From NCBI RefSeq assembly GCF_011764445.1, contig NZ_BLPG01000001.1, positions 124,001 to 188,000 of the forward strand: 64,000 bases of DNA, given 5' to 3'. Positions 17,090-26,438 of this stretch are shown here, piece by piece. The stretch's first letter is position 1, and each line of letters begins with the position of its first letter. Position numbers and translations under genes: made by a program. The notes below the pieces were generated by a model. That model was given only the letters and a program-made list of their open reading frames with translations, was not told the origin of the DNA and did not search any database. Source of the stretch: Phytohabitans rumicis. GTDB taxonomy: Bacteria > Actinomycetota > Actinomycetes > Mycobacteriales > Micromonosporaceae.

Positions 17090-18732
17090 GGCTGACCGTC
17101 CGGCCAGTCGACGGGCTCGGGCTCGGGCCGGCGGCGCCGGGTGACGAACAGCGCGCCCGCGCCGAGGCCGACCAGGGCGAGGCCGGAGGCGCCGATGGCG
17201 ATCAGCGGCGTGCCGGTGCTGGCCAGCGACCCGCCGCCGCCGTCGCCGTCGCCATCACCGTCCCCGTCGCCATCACCATCTCCGTCGCCGGCTGTGGTGA
17301 TCTCGTACGTCAACACGGGCGAGGTGGACGCCGCGAAGTCGGCGGGCGTGGTGGGCACGAAGGTCGCGGTGAACGAGTGGTCGCCGGCGGCCAGCGCACT
17401 CGTCGCGTACGTGGCCTTGCCGTCCACCAGTGCGGCCGTGTCCAGCAGCACCGTGCCGTCGCGGAACTCGACGTTTCCGGCGGCTCCGGCCGGCCTCACC
17501 GTCGCGGTCAGCGTCACGTCGGCCCCTTCCTCGGCCGACCCGGTCGGGGCGGCGGCGAGCGCGGTCTGGGTCGTCGCCGGCTCGGGCGCCTCCCCGACCA
17601 CGTAGTTGGGCTGCGCGCCGCTGGACGTCTGGTAGTCGTCGGGCTCCGCCGGCACGAAGGTGGCCTGCAGGTCGTACGCCCCGTCCGGAAGGGTGCCGGC
17701 GGGCAGCGTGTGGGCGGCCTGGCGCCCGGTGAGTGGGACCGTGGTGATGTCCGTGAAGGTCGAGCTGCCGGCGGGCCGCCGCTGGAACGTCACGCTCCCC
17801 GCGGGCTCGGCGGCCTCGTCGCCCTCGACCGCCACGGAGGCGGTCAGCGCGACCGCCGAGCCCGAAGGCGCGGGGCTCGCCGGCGCGACGCCCAGCGTGG
17901 TCTTGGTCTTCTTCGCGCTCCCCGGGACGGACACGACGAGTTCGGTGGGCTCGGCGGTCGTCGAGGGACGGTACGCGCTCTCGTCGCCGGGCATGAAGGT
18001 CGCGGTCAGCTCGATGGTGAGGCTGGTCCGGCCGCCCTCCAGCGTGAACGTCGCCTGGAGGGTGGCGGTGCCGCCGCTCACCGGCGCGGCGCCGATCGCC
18101 GTCGCCGACGTGGTCGTCTCGTCCTCGCGGTAGAACGTCACCGTTCCCCCGGCGGCGGCCGGCGTGACGGTGGCCGTCAGCGTCACCGGCTCGCCCGCCG
18201 GGACGCTGCCGCTGGGCGAGACCGCCAGCGTGGTCTCGGTCTCCGCCGCGGTGCTGCACGAGGTGCCCTGGAACCAGTCCTCGCCGCACACGAAGATCGG
18301 CGTCTGGAACACCTCGGGATGCGGGTCGCCGATCAACGGCCAGCAGTCCGCGGTGATGAACCAGGCGCCGTCGGCCGGGGTGCTGCCCACCGCCGCGGCG
18401 AAGGAGCGGTTCGGCTCGAACTGCACCGGCTTCTGGTCGAGGTCGCCGCCACCGACCGCCGGCGACAGGTTCCGGTACGGCACATCCGGCCGGCCGATCT
18501 TCAGGTTCGAGTTCTCCCCGAAGCCGGCCGGGCAGGCCGCGGACGTCACGGCGCTGATGACCATCGGGCTCTCGGTGACCTTGCCGCTGGTCTTCGCGAG
18601 CGTGACCGTGCCGAGCGCGGCGGCCGCGGGCCCGGCCGAGCCGACGAGCAGTCCGGCCGTCAGCACGCCGCTGGACAGCACGGCGGCCGCCGCCAGGGCG
18701 AGCCAGCGTCGGAGCGTTCGGTGTGCCCTCAT
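17086..18732 (-). CDS. LAxTG-anchored Ig-like repeat surface protein
   Basis: About 548 residues from ATG 18732, chosen for GGAAGGA upstream. Signal peptide (LALAAAAVLSSGVLTAGLLV), the shared N-terminal domain (LGTVTLAKTSGKV, LKIGRPDVPYRNLSPAVGGG, WFITADCWPL), then three group-3 Ig-like domains (TLAVSPSGSVPAGEPVTLTA; TLGVAPASPAPSGSAVALTA; ALAAAPTGSAEEGADVTLTA). A Gly-Asp repeat (codons at about 17230-17285) precedes a sorting signal: LASTG, hydrophobic span LIAIGASGLALVGLGAGALF and a TRRRR tail. It would need an active sortase from elsewhere if covalently attached. Coupled to the sortase-like gene. Confidence 0.82.
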   Translation of the reverse strand: MRAHRTLRRWLALAAAAVLSSGVLTAGLLVGSAGPAAAALGTVTLAKTSGKVTESPMVISAVTSAACPAGFGENSNLKIGRPDVPYRNLSPAVGGGDLDQKPVQFEPNRSFAAAVGSTPADGAWFITADCWPLIGDPHPEVFQTPIFVCGEDWFQGTSCSTAAETETTLAVSPSGSVPAGEPVTLTATVTPAAAGGTVTFYREDETTTSATAIGAAPVSGGTATLQATFTLEGGRTSLTIELTATFMPGDESAYRPSTTAEPTELVVSVPGSAKKTKTTLGVAPASPAPSGSAVALTASVAVEGDEAAEPAGSVTFQRRPAGSSTFTDITTVPLTGRQAAHTLPAGTLPDGAYDLQATFVPAEPDDYQTSSGAQPNYVVGEAPEPATTQTALAAAPTGSAEEGADVTLTATVRPAGAAGNVEFRDGTVLLDTAALVDGKATYATSALAAGDHSFTATFVPTTPADFAASTSPVLTYEITTAGDGDGDGDGDGDGDGDGGGGSLASTGTPLIAIGASGLALVGLGAGALFVTRRRRPEPEPVDWPDGQP

Positions 18733-18758
18733 GTCACGCGTCCTTCCGTTCACACGGG

Positions 18759-18791
18759 GGTCCGGGCGGCCTTGGTGAGGCCGCCCGGACC
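18759..18791. terminator. Perfect 14-bp hairpin after the secreted PstS-like gene
   Basis: Arms 18759-18772 and 18778-18791 are perfectly complementary around a TGGTG loop, 22 bases after the stop at 18814. It separates the PstS-like gene from the Ig-protein/sortase-like/pstB unit and should end or reduce transcription between them. Confidence 0.7.
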
Positions 18792-18813
18792 GGGGTAACG
18801 CCTGAGCCCTCGG

Positions 18814-19959
18814 TCAGGTGTTGAACCGCAGGTCGGTGTAGCCGCAGGCGGCGTCGAGCGGTGACACCTGGGTGGTGCGCCGGCCGAAGCCGAACAGCTC
18901 GATCACGTTGTAGGTGGTGCCGCCGTCGGTGACGGTGGCGGTGCAGACGTCCGAGTCGGCGCCGGTGAAGGTGTCGTCGATCTCGGCGTTGCTCAGGTCC
19001 GCGGTCGGCACGACGTTGTAGACGTCCCGGCGCAGGGTGTAGTTGGTGTTGACCACCAGGGTGGTGCGGTTGAAGGGCTGCTCGGCCGAGCTGAGGCCGG
19101 TCAGGTACGCGTCACCGCGCCGGTCGGTCACGGTCACGCCGGTCGCCCCGGCGATCGTGGCGGCCCGGCTCTGCGCGATGAACTGGGCGGCCGAGAACGG
19201 CACCACCTGGGTGAGGTTGCCGTTCAGGATCGTGCCGTCGTGCTCCTGCACGCGCGGGTGCACCGGGGTCACCGGGCTGCCCGTGGCGAGGCAGGCGTAG
19301 TCGCCAAGGGCGATCTCGGCCTCGGTCATCTGCATCCGCTGCAGCCAGAACTGCCAGGTGCCCGAGTCGGCCTGGATCATTCGCGGCGTCACCGGGTTGC
19401 CGGCGATGTTGTTGGTGAAGCACTTGTAGACCCGCTGCACCTGCGCGAAGGAGACGTTGTTCGGCAGGTCGCCGTTGACGTTCTTCGCCAGCGTCATCGC
19501 GTCCACGCCGAACGGGATGTAGGTGAGCGTCCCGGTGCTCGACGGCGTCGTGCCGCCGCCGTAGCTGGACGACCGCGCGAAGTCCGCGCAGCCGACCACG
19601 TTGGCGCCGAGGTAGAAGCCCGCACCGCCGTGCGTGCCGCCCAGGTTCTCACCCTCCGAGGCCCGCAGCGCCTGCCGGCCGGCCCCCGAACCGTTCGGCC
19701 GGGTGAACGTGCAGCCGGTCGCCTTGGTCTTGATGGTGCTGGTGCCGCGCGCGTCCCACGAGGCGATCACCCCGGCGCCTTCGACCGCGGCGCCCAGCCC
19801 GTTCACGGCGTCCTGGGTGGTGTCCGAGCCGACGCCGGTCAGGATCCGGTAGTCCGTGGGCGACGGCGGGTCAGCGACAGCCGGGGTGGCCGCCATCGCC
19901 ACGGCGAGGACGGCGGTAAAGCCGACCACCACCGCGTTGCCGATGGTCTTGACCTTCAT
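18814..19959 (-). CDS. Secreted PstS-like substrate-binding protein
   Basis: 381 residues with a signal peptide (about 1-29, VVVGFTAVLAVAMAATPAVA) and a PBP-like fold: YRILTGVGSDTTQDAVNGLG near the N-terminus, GSGAGRQALRASEGENLGG, CADFARSSS, LTYIPFGVDAMTLAKNVNGD and NNVSFAQVQRVYKCFTNN. The order matches PstS-type binding proteins. It has no lipobox or membrane anchor, so it should be released or held by other surface proteins. A short CTTTCT-purine ribosome site precedes ATG 19959; a GTTCATCC core lies about 90 bases upstream on the coding strand. Confidence 0.75.
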   Translation of the reverse strand: MKVKTIGNAVVVGFTAVLAVAMAATPAVADPPSPTDYRILTGVGSDTTQDAVNGLGAAVEGAGVIASWDARGTSTIKTKATGCTFTRPNGSGAGRQALRASEGENLGGTHGGAGFYLGANVVGCADFARSSSYGGGTTPSSTGTLTYIPFGVDAMTLAKNVNGDLPNNVSFAQVQRVYKCFTNNIAGNPVTPRMIQADSGTWQFWLQRMQMTEAEIALGDYACLATGSPVTPVHPRVQEHDGTILNGNLTQVVPFSAAQFIAQSRAATIAGATGVTVTDRRGDAYLTGLSSAEQPFNRTTLVVNTNYTLRRDVYNVVPTADLSNAEIDDTFTGADSDVCTATVTDGGTTYNVIELFGFGRRTTQVSPLDAACGYTDLRFNT

Positions 19960-20054
19960 ATGTGCTCCCTTTCTCCATGCAAGGACGAGCCGCAGTCATC
20001 GTCGCGGCGTTGCGCGCGTGCTTTGCCTCGCCAACACGTAGGCCGGATGAACGG

Positions 20055-22610
20055 TCATTGTCGGTTTGCCCTACGCGTACGGGTCGCCAGCCGCTGCATG
20101 ATCGGCCCGGCCACCCCGCCGAGCAGGCCCATGACGAGCGCCACCACGAGCAGGAAGCGGATCATCCCCAGTGGACTGCCGAGCGTCGACTGGGCCACCG
20201 GGGCGACGGTGGGTCGCGTGGTGGGCGCGCTGAGCCCCGGCGACGGCGCGAGTCCGCTCGCCGGCACGCTCGCGGGTGGTGTGGTGGGGCTCTGCGAAAC
20301 GCTGTCCGTCTGCGGTGGCGTGGTCGGCGCGACCCAGTTCTGGAGCTTGTCCGCCGCGCTCATCGTCTGCTCGCGCAGGGCCGCCGTCAGCGGGGCGTAC
20401 CCCTCGGGAAGCTGGCCGTCGGCGGGTCCCGGCTGCTGGCCCGTGCCCGCGGAGTAACGCAGCAGCGCGGCGTAGTCGCGGCGGGCGTCCGCCGGCTCGC
20501 TGGTGTCCGCGACCGCGTACGTGATGGTGGTCAGCGGGTACGCCCCGGCGGTCGTCCAAGCCTTGGCCGGGTCGATGGTGCTGACGCCGGTGACCTGGCT
20601 CGGCACCGCGGCGGCGAGCGCGGCCGTCATCGCGTCGGCGGTGGGGGCCCGGCAGTCGGTCGCGGTGAACTTCCCGTCCGTGCCCCGGCCGGCCTTGCAG
20701 AGCTTGGCGGTGTACAGCCCGTACCGGGCCGCCGAGGCGGAGTCCGTGATGGACAGTGCGAACCGGTACCCCGGACTCTGCCGCGCGATCGTGTCGAACC
20801 TCGGCAGGTTCGGGTCGAAGCTCGAGTTGCCCTCGGTGTTGGTCGTCATCTGGTTGCTGCTGGCCTTGGGATCGGCGCGCAGGGTCTGCAGCGCCGTCTC
20901 GCCGAGGCCGCCCAGGTACGGCCGGTAGCTGAACGTGCAGTTGAGGACCTGGTCGTACTCGGGCACGTCGCCCCGGGCGCAGCTGGGGTCCAGCTTCGGG
21001 TAGGTGTCCAGTGTGGTCAGAGACAGTCCCTTGTAGACCGGGTTGACCACCATGCCGCTCTCGTCGGGGGTGCCCGACAGCCACGCCTTGGCCGCCGGGT
21101 CCGCGGCGATCCAGCGCCACACCTCGCGCGCCGCGACCGAGCTGCCGACCGTGACCATGAGCCCGTTGAGGGTGTGGCTCTCGATGGACGACCAGCTCTC
21201 GAACATCGGGTTGAGGTCGAGGAACTCGCGGTCGAACCGGAGCGAGTGCGGGTTGCTCGCCAGCGGCGGGTACGGGTCGCCCGCGCCGATGGCGACGTCG
21301 TACTTGTACGAGAAGGTCAGCAACTTGGCGACCAGCCGCGGGGTGAGCTTGAGGTCGCTGAGCGCCAGCCCGCGCTGCGCGTTGATCTCGGGCGGGAGCA
21401 CCACCTCGTTCGGATCCTTGAGGTTGGCGTCGATGTTGAGCGCGATGACCGGCCCGCTCAGCGCGACCGGGGCGTGCACCACCGCCGGTTCGGACGCCAG
21501 GGTGACCACCGGATCGGCCGTGAAGCCGAGGCCCGGTGCACCGCTGGAAGAGGAGACGACCTGCCGCCCGACCTCGAAGTCGCTGACGGCGGCGTACCCG
21601 TAGACCGGCCCGTCGCCGGCGCACAGCGCCGGTTGCCAGGAGGTGATCGCCTCGGCCATCAGCTCGGTACCGGTGGTGCGGCGCTCCGCCTTGGTAAGCG
21701 AGCACGCGCCGGCGACCGGGTCGAACAGCAGCGGCACGACGATCCGGTTCTTCCACAGCGCCGGGCGGAACGGGCTGCCGTGCACCGTGGTCGCCGCCGT
21801 GCCGTCGTACGGGTTCGTGTGCCCGCGCGGCACGATGACCAGCGAGCACTTCGGCGCCGGCTGGGTCTGGTTGTTCTCGTCGGTGTACGGGGCGCCGCAG
21901 CTCAGGTGCGGGGCGAGCGAGGCGTTCTGCATCTCGAACACGACCCGGCCGGCGCCGGCGCCGGTGCTGAGCGCGAACGGCACCTCGTTGGTCGACGCCG
22001 GCGTGAAGTGCGTCGCCAGCACCTGCACGTCGGTCATCTCCAGCTCGCGGTGCGGCGGCGCCGGCTCCCGGTACGTCGGGAACGGGTGCTGCGGACTCCC
22101 GTCCGCCGTGGCCGTGCCGCCGGCCGGCCGGAAGGGGACGATCGTCGCCTCACCGAGCGCCGCGTCGGCCGGATCGGTCACCGGGTACCCCTCGCCCTGG
22201 AACTTCCTGCCCCGGCTGGCGGCGTCGACGCTGACCGCGCCGTTCGCACCCGTGACCGGGGCCAGCAGGCGGGTGCCGAACTGGCAGGTCTCGCGCAGCT
22301 TCAGCCCGTCGGGGTCGGCGGGGTCGTTCGGGTCACCCCAGCACTGCATGATCTGCAGGTAGTCGGTGCCGAGCAGGCGGTCCCGCGGGGTCGGCGTGGC
22401 ACCCGTCCAGGTGATCTCTACCGCCTGGTTGCCGAGGCCGGTGGTCTGCGAGACCGTCACCTCAAGGCCCGCGAACTCGCCCTCGGTGACGCTGACCGTC
22501 GTGCCCGCGTTGCTGGCGTCGCCGCGCGCCGGCTCCGCCGCCGGGCGTACCACGAAGAGCCCGCCCGCGGCGAGCAGCGCCACCAGGAACGCCGCGACCC
22601 TCGACCGCAT
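20055..22610 (-). CDS. Very large membrane-anchored PstS-like protein
   Basis: 851 residues. Signal peptide (VAAFLVALLAAGGLFVVRPA), an N-terminal beta-rich region (VSVTEGEFAGLEVTVSQTTG, YLQIMQCWGDPNDPADPDGL), then PstS-like elements in the middle (YGYAAVSDFEVGRQV, LTPRLVAKLLTFSYKYDVAI, VNPVYKGLSLTTLDTYPKL, QSPGYRFALSITDSASAARY). A Pro/Thr/Ser linker (about 765-810) leads to a C-terminal transmembrane helix (FLLVVALVMGLLGGVAG) and a basic tail. It starts inside the pstS stop (TGATG). It is more than twice the usual PstS size and likely has a role beyond simple solute capture. Confidence 0.75.
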   Translation of the reverse strand: MRSRVAAFLVALLAAGGLFVVRPAAEPARGDASNAGTTVSVTEGEFAGLEVTVSQTTGLGNQAVEITWTGATPTPRDRLLGTDYLQIMQCWGDPNDPADPDGLKLRETCQFGTRLLAPVTGANGAVSVDAASRGRKFQGEGYPVTDPADAALGEATIVPFRPAGGTATADGSPQHPFPTYREPAPPHRELEMTDVQVLATHFTPASTNEVPFALSTGAGAGRVVFEMQNASLAPHLSCGAPYTDENNQTQPAPKCSLVIVPRGHTNPYDGTAATTVHGSPFRPALWKNRIVVPLLFDPVAGACSLTKAERRTTGTELMAEAITSWQPALCAGDGPVYGYAAVSDFEVGRQVVSSSSGAPGLGFTADPVVTLASEPAVVHAPVALSGPVIALNIDANLKDPNEVVLPPEINAQRGLALSDLKLTPRLVAKLLTFSYKYDVAIGAGDPYPPLASNPHSLRFDREFLDLNPMFESWSSIESHTLNGLMVTVGSSVAAREVWRWIAADPAAKAWLSGTPDESGMVVNPVYKGLSLTTLDTYPKLDPSCARGDVPEYDQVLNCTFSYRPYLGGLGETALQTLRADPKASSNQMTTNTEGNSSFDPNLPRFDTIARQSPGYRFALSITDSASAARYGLYTAKLCKAGRGTDGKFTATDCRAPTADAMTAALAAAVPSQVTGVSTIDPAKAWTTAGAYPLTTITYAVADTSEPADARRDYAALLRYSAGTGQQPGPADGQLPEGYAPLTAALREQTMSAADKLQNWVAPTTPPQTDSVSQSPTTPPASVPASGLAPSPGLSAPTTRPTVAPVAQSTLGSPLGMIRFLLVVALVMGLLGGVAGPIMQRLATRTRRANRQ

Positions 22611-24226
22611 CAGGACCGCCCCCGCTGGTCGCCGTCCCGGCGGCCGCGCAGCGCGTGCGCCAGGAACGGCGGCCCGAGCACCAGTCCGACGAAGAGCAGG
22701 GCGGCGAGCAGCATCATCGTGTGCCGCAGCTTCCACCCGCCCTCGCCGTCCAGGGACACCGGCACGGCCGCCACCTGCTCGCCGTCGGCAACGCCGCCGC
22801 CGTCGCCGGCCGGCAGGCCGGTGTCCGGGTCGATCGCCCCGGCCGAGGCGGTGGGGTTGGCGCTCGCCGAGGGGCCGGTGGTCGCCCCGCCGGTGGTGCT
22901 GGTGCCGCCGCTGCCGGCGCACCGGGCGGCCGCGACGACCGGGGTGTCCTGCCGCGCCCCGCCGGTGCCGGCCGGGTTCTGCCGCGACCCCTTCTTGTCG
23001 CATTCGGACGGTTGGGCCGCGTTGCGGGCCAGGGTGTTCGTGCCGTCCGGGGAGAACGTCGGGTTGTTGCAGCCGGCGATGTTGATGTCCTTGGTCGGGG
23101 CGCCGGGAATCTTCTTCACCTGCTCCATCCCGGCCTTCACCAGGTTGATCGGCAGCGGCGAGTAGCCGAGCACGTCGGCCTGCTGCTGCCCCTCGCACAG
23201 GAAGTAGTACGCGAACGAGCTGAGCGTGTACCCCTTGTTCTCGTCGACGCCCAGCTCGACCTTGTGCGGGATCAGCATGTACGAGTACGACGAGAGCGGG
23301 TACGTGCGCTTGTCGCTGGACCGGTAGACGTCGTCGAGGATCTGGGTCAGGTAGTCGGCGCTGCTCTTGTTCTCGTTGATCCGGGCCTTGGTCAGCGCGA
23401 CGGCCACATTGGACGCCGTCGGCTCGGTGTAGTAGCCGGCCTGGTTTAGCAGCTTCACCACCGGGAAGCGGGCGTTGATGGCGTACGAGTACTCGACGTA
23501 GGTGATCGCGCCCTCGGCGTTGTCCTGCGCCACGTACCCGGACACGCCGGTCGAGCCGCTCTGCCCGATGAAGCCGTCGCTGGCCCGGAACGGGTAGTTC
23601 GACGTGAGCCCGCACGGGGCCGGCTTGCCGAACTTCTTGCAGTACGCGTTCCAGATCGACGGGTACTGCTTGCTCATCCACAGCGTGAACTGGGCGCTGG
23701 TGCCGGAGCCGTCCTGGCGTACCACCGGCCGGATGGCGCGGGCCGGCAGGTTGATGCCCGGGTTGTCGGCCTTGATCTCACCGTCGTTCCAGCGCTTGAT
23801 CTCACCGGTGAAGATCTTCGCGACGACCTCGCCGGACAGCCGCAGGTTGGTGACCCGCCGCCCACCGATCTTCAGGTTGTACATGAAGGACGTGCCACCG
23901 GCGACGATCGGCATGTACGCGAAGCCACGGTTCGGCCGGGTGTCCACTCCCCCGAACGCGTCCTTGAGCCCGTAAGGGATCTCCGACACTCCAAAGTCGA
24001 CGGTGCCGCTGCGGAACTGGGCCCGGCCGTCGCTGGAACCGGTCGACGCGTAGTTGACGAAGATGCCGCGCTGCTGCACGTTGCGCCGCCAGTTGTCGAT
24101 GGCGTTGGCGCTCCACGTCGACCCGGCGCCGTTGATCTGCACCAACTTCGGGGCGGCCGCGGCCGGGGGCGCCGCCCCGACGAGCACCGCGACCGCGGCG
24201 ACCGCGCACACCAGCCTTCTTTTCAT
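22610..24226 (-). CDS. pstS: Phosphate-binding protein PstS, membrane-anchored
   Basis: 538 residues. Signal peptide (VCAVAAVAVLVGAAPPAAAA), then a clear PstS fold: INGAGSTWSANAIDNWRRNV, VNYASTGSSDGRAQF, VDFGVSEIPYG, VAKIFTGEIKRWNDGEI and VVRQDGSGTSAQFTLWMS, giving the phosphate-loop serines and the RQDGSGT motif. After residue 400 a Gly/Thr/Ser linker leads to a C-terminal helix (LLAALLFVGLVLGPPFLAHA) and basic tail; ordinary actinobacterial PstS are lipoproteins without this extension. It overlaps pstA by four bases and the large protein by one. Confidence 0.9.
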   Translation of the reverse strand: MKRRLVCAVAAVAVLVGAAPPAAAAPKLVQINGAGSTWSANAIDNWRRNVQQRGIFVNYASTGSSDGRAQFRSGTVDFGVSEIPYGLKDAFGGVDTRPNRGFAYMPIVAGGTSFMYNLKIGGRRVTNLRLSGEVVAKIFTGEIKRWNDGEIKADNPGINLPARAIRPVVRQDGSGTSAQFTLWMSKQYPSIWNAYCKKFGKPAPCGLTSNYPFRASDGFIGQSGSTGVSGYVAQDNAEGAITYVEYSYAINARFPVVKLLNQAGYYTEPTASNVAVALTKARINENKSSADYLTQILDDVYRSSDKRTYPLSSYSYMLIPHKVELGVDENKGYTLSSFAYYFLCEGQQQADVLGYSPLPINLVKAGMEQVKKIPGAPTKDINIAGCNNPTFSPDGTNTLARNAAQPSECDKKGSRQNPAGTGGARQDTPVVAAARCAGSGGTSTTGGATTGPSASANPTASAGAIDPDTGLPAGDGGGVADGEQVAAVPVSLDGEGGWKLRHTMMLLAALLFVGLVLGPPFLAHALRGRRDGDQRGRS

Positions 24227-25428
24227 GACCTCACCTTGTCGGTATCCGCCGGAACCGGGCCGCGCGCCCTTTCCCGCGCGGCGAAGCGCACCGCGTCCCG
24301 CCGGGACGCGCGGGCCCGGCGCCGCCGCTGGCCCCGGCCGAGCTGCCCCGGCGCCCGGCCGCCCACCAACCGGGCCAGCGCGAACAGGAACAGCACCAGG
24401 ACCATCAGCACGGCCGCCGCGCCGAAGGCGCGGGCGATCAGCCCCGGCTCACCGGTCCGCACCATCTGGAACGTGTAGAGCGGCAGCGAGGTCTGCGCGC
24501 CCGAGGTCGGGTCGGCGTTCAGCGTCTGCGCGAACCCGGCGGTCAGCAGCACGGGCGAGGTCTCGCCGATGCCGCGCGCGGTGCCAAGGATCACCGCGGT
24601 GGTGATGCCGGACCGGGCGGTGGGCAGCACCACGTGCCAGATCGTCCGCCACTGGGACGCGCCCAGCGCCAGCGCCGCCTCGCGCAGCGTGCCGGGCACC
24701 AGCCGGATCACCACGTCGGCGGCCCGGATGATGATGGGCAGCATCATCACGCTCAGCGCCAGCCCGGCCGCCAGGCCCGACTTCTGCATGCCGAGGCCGA
24801 GAATCACCATCGCGAAGATGAACAGTCCGGCCACGATGGACGGCAGCGCGGTCATCGCCTCGACGATGATGCGGACGAACCGGCTGAACGGGCCCGGCAC
24901 CTCGCTGAGGAACACCGCGCCGATGATGCCCAGCGGGATGGTGATGGTCAGCGCGATGCCGATCTGCTCCAGGGTGCCGACGATCGCGTGCTTGACCCCG
25001 CCGACGCTCAGCGGCTGCAGCGGGCCCGCCAGGCCCATGTCCTGGTAGTAGAAGTTGAGGTGCGCCAGCGCCGAGCGGCCGCGGAAGAACGTGTACCCCA
25101 CGACCACGACCAGGCCGATCAGCATCACGAACGCGAGGCTGTGGATCAGCGCCGCGGCGAGCCGGTCGCGCACCGCCGGTCCGGACTCGTCGAGCGAGAC
25201 CAGCAGCGTGTAGATGCCGAGGAACGCCACATAGGACACCACGAGGAAGCCGAGCAGGGCGTCGAACGGGGCCAGCTGGGTGAAGACGACCGACGCGAGC
25301 GCGACGGCGGACGCGGCCGCGCCCAGGACCGCGAAGACGTCGGTGCGGCGGGTGTTCGAGGTGCCGCGCCGCGCCTCCGGTTCCCCGGTGTCCGGCGGCG
25401 TCCTGGGCAGCGTCGTCGTGGAAGTCAT
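24223..25428 (-). CDS. pstA: Phosphate ABC transporter permease PstA
   Basis: 401 residues from ATG 25428, which overlaps the pstC stop (TGATG). Two N-terminal hydrophobic segments are followed by the permease core: LEQIGIALTITIPLGIIGAV, VEAMTALPSIVAGLFIFAMV and the EAA loop region LREAALALGASQWRTIWHVV, LPTARSGITTAVILGTARGI, GETSPVLLTAG. The EAALALGA-GETSPVLLT pair is typical of PstA. The basic C-terminus (LGRGQRRRRARASRRD) is longer than usual. It forms the inner-membrane channel with PstC. Confidence 0.92.
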   Translation of the reverse strand: MTSTTTLPRTPPDTGEPEARRGTSNTRRTDVFAVLGAAASAVALASVVFTQLAPFDALLGFLVVSYVAFLGIYTLLVSLDESGPAVRDRLAAALIHSLAFVMLIGLVVVVGYTFFRGRSALAHLNFYYQDMGLAGPLQPLSVGGVKHAIVGTLEQIGIALTITIPLGIIGAVFLSEVPGPFSRFVRIIVEAMTALPSIVAGLFIFAMVILGLGMQKSGLAAGLALSVMMLPIIIRAADVVIRLVPGTLREAALALGASQWRTIWHVVLPTARSGITTAVILGTARGIGETSPVLLTAGFAQTLNADPTSGAQTSLPLYTFQMVRTGEPGLIARAFGAAAVLMVLVLFLFALARLVGGRAPGQLGRGQRRRRARASRRDAVRFAARERARGPVPADTDKVRS

Positions 25429-26438
25429 CACGCCTCGCTCGTGGCGCCGGACCGGCTGCGGCTGATGATGATTCCGGCCGCGAAGTTGACGATCAGCGTC
25501 ATGGCGAAGAGCACCAGGCCGGCGGCCATCAGCGCGGCCAGCGCGACGCCGCTGTCGTCGGAGTATCGCAGCGCGATCAGGGCGGCGATCGACCCGCCGC
25601 CGGTCTGCAGGATGTGCGGCTGGATCACGAAGACCATGGAAATGACCAGGAAGACCCCGATCGTCTCGCCGAGCGCGCGGCCGAGCCCGAGCATGGTGCC
25701 GCCGATCATCCCGCCGCGCCCGAACGGCAGCACGACCGCGCGGATCATCCCCCACTTGGTGGCGCCCAGGGCGTACGCGCCCTCCCGCTCGCCGAGCGGC
25801 GCCTGGGAGAAGACCTCCCGCATCACCGACGCGATGATGGGCGTGACCATCATCGAGACGATGATGCCGGCCACGAAGCTGGACGAGGTGAGCGCGGTCG
25901 GGCTCGCCGCCGGGTCCCGCGGGTCGTATCCGTCCACTTCGAACAGTGGAATCCAGCCGAGGTACGTGGTGAGCCAGCGGGGCAGTCCGTCGCCCTGGTC
26001 ACCCCGTACCAGGATGTGCGGTTGCAGCAGGAAGAAGCCCCAGATGCCGTACACCACGCTGGGCACCGCGGCCATCAGGTCGACCATGTTGACCAGCACC
26101 GGCTGGATCCGGCCCGGCGCGTACTCGGAGATGTAGAGGGCCGCGCCGGTGGCCAGCGGCACCGCGATGCTGATCGCGACGAGCGCGATGAGCACCGTGC
26201 CGACGAGCACCCCGGCGACGCCGAAGTCGAGTTGGGCCGGCACCCAGTTCTGCGTGGTGAGGAAGTCGAAGCCGACCGCGCGTACGGCCGGCACCGCGCG
26301 CACGCTCAGGAAGATCCCGACCAGCAGCATCACCGCCAGCACCACGGTGCCGCCGGCCCGGGCGACGCCCCGGAAGACCACGTCCGAGGGCGCGCGCCGC
26401 AGCCGGATCCGGCGCGGCGCGTCCACTGCTTCCGCCAT
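25428..26438 (-). CDS. pstC: Phosphate ABC transporter permease PstC
   Basis: 336 residues from ATG 26438, inside the upstream stop (TGATG). Six hydrophobic segments and PstC landmarks: TTQNWVPAQLDFGVAGVLVG, PLATGAALYISEYAPG, LMAAVPSVVYGIWGFFLLQP, MREVFSQAPLGEREGAYALG, ATKWGMIRAVVLPFGRGG and LGRALGETIGVFLVI. Partner of PstA in the same coupled operon. Confidence 0.93.
   Translation of the reverse strand: MAEAVDAPRRIRLRRAPSDVVFRGVARAGGTVVLAVMLLVGIFLSVRAVPAVRAVGFDFLTTQNWVPAQLDFGVAGVLVGTVLIALVAISIAVPLATGAALYISEYAPGRIQPVLVNMVDLMAAVPSVVYGIWGFFLLQPHILVRGDQGDGLPRWLTTYLGWIPLFEVDGYDPRDPAASPTALTSSSFVAGIIVSMMVTPIIASVMREVFSQAPLGEREGAYALGATKWGMIRAVVLPFGRGGMIGGTMLGLGRALGETIGVFLVISMVFVIQPHILQTGGGSIAALIALRYSDDSGVALAALMAAGLVLFAMTLIVNFAAGIIISRSRSGATSEA

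Noticed and set aside
17230-17285. Tandem trinucleotide-like repeat (CCGTCGCCATCACC type)
   Set aside because: It is the in-frame coding sequence of a Gly-Asp linker in the LAxTG Ig protein, not a separate repeat element.
20046-20062. PhoP binding site ahead of the secreted PstS-like gene
   Set aside because: A single GTTCATCC core is present on the coding strand, but no second 11-base unit in register, so a PHO box is not supported.
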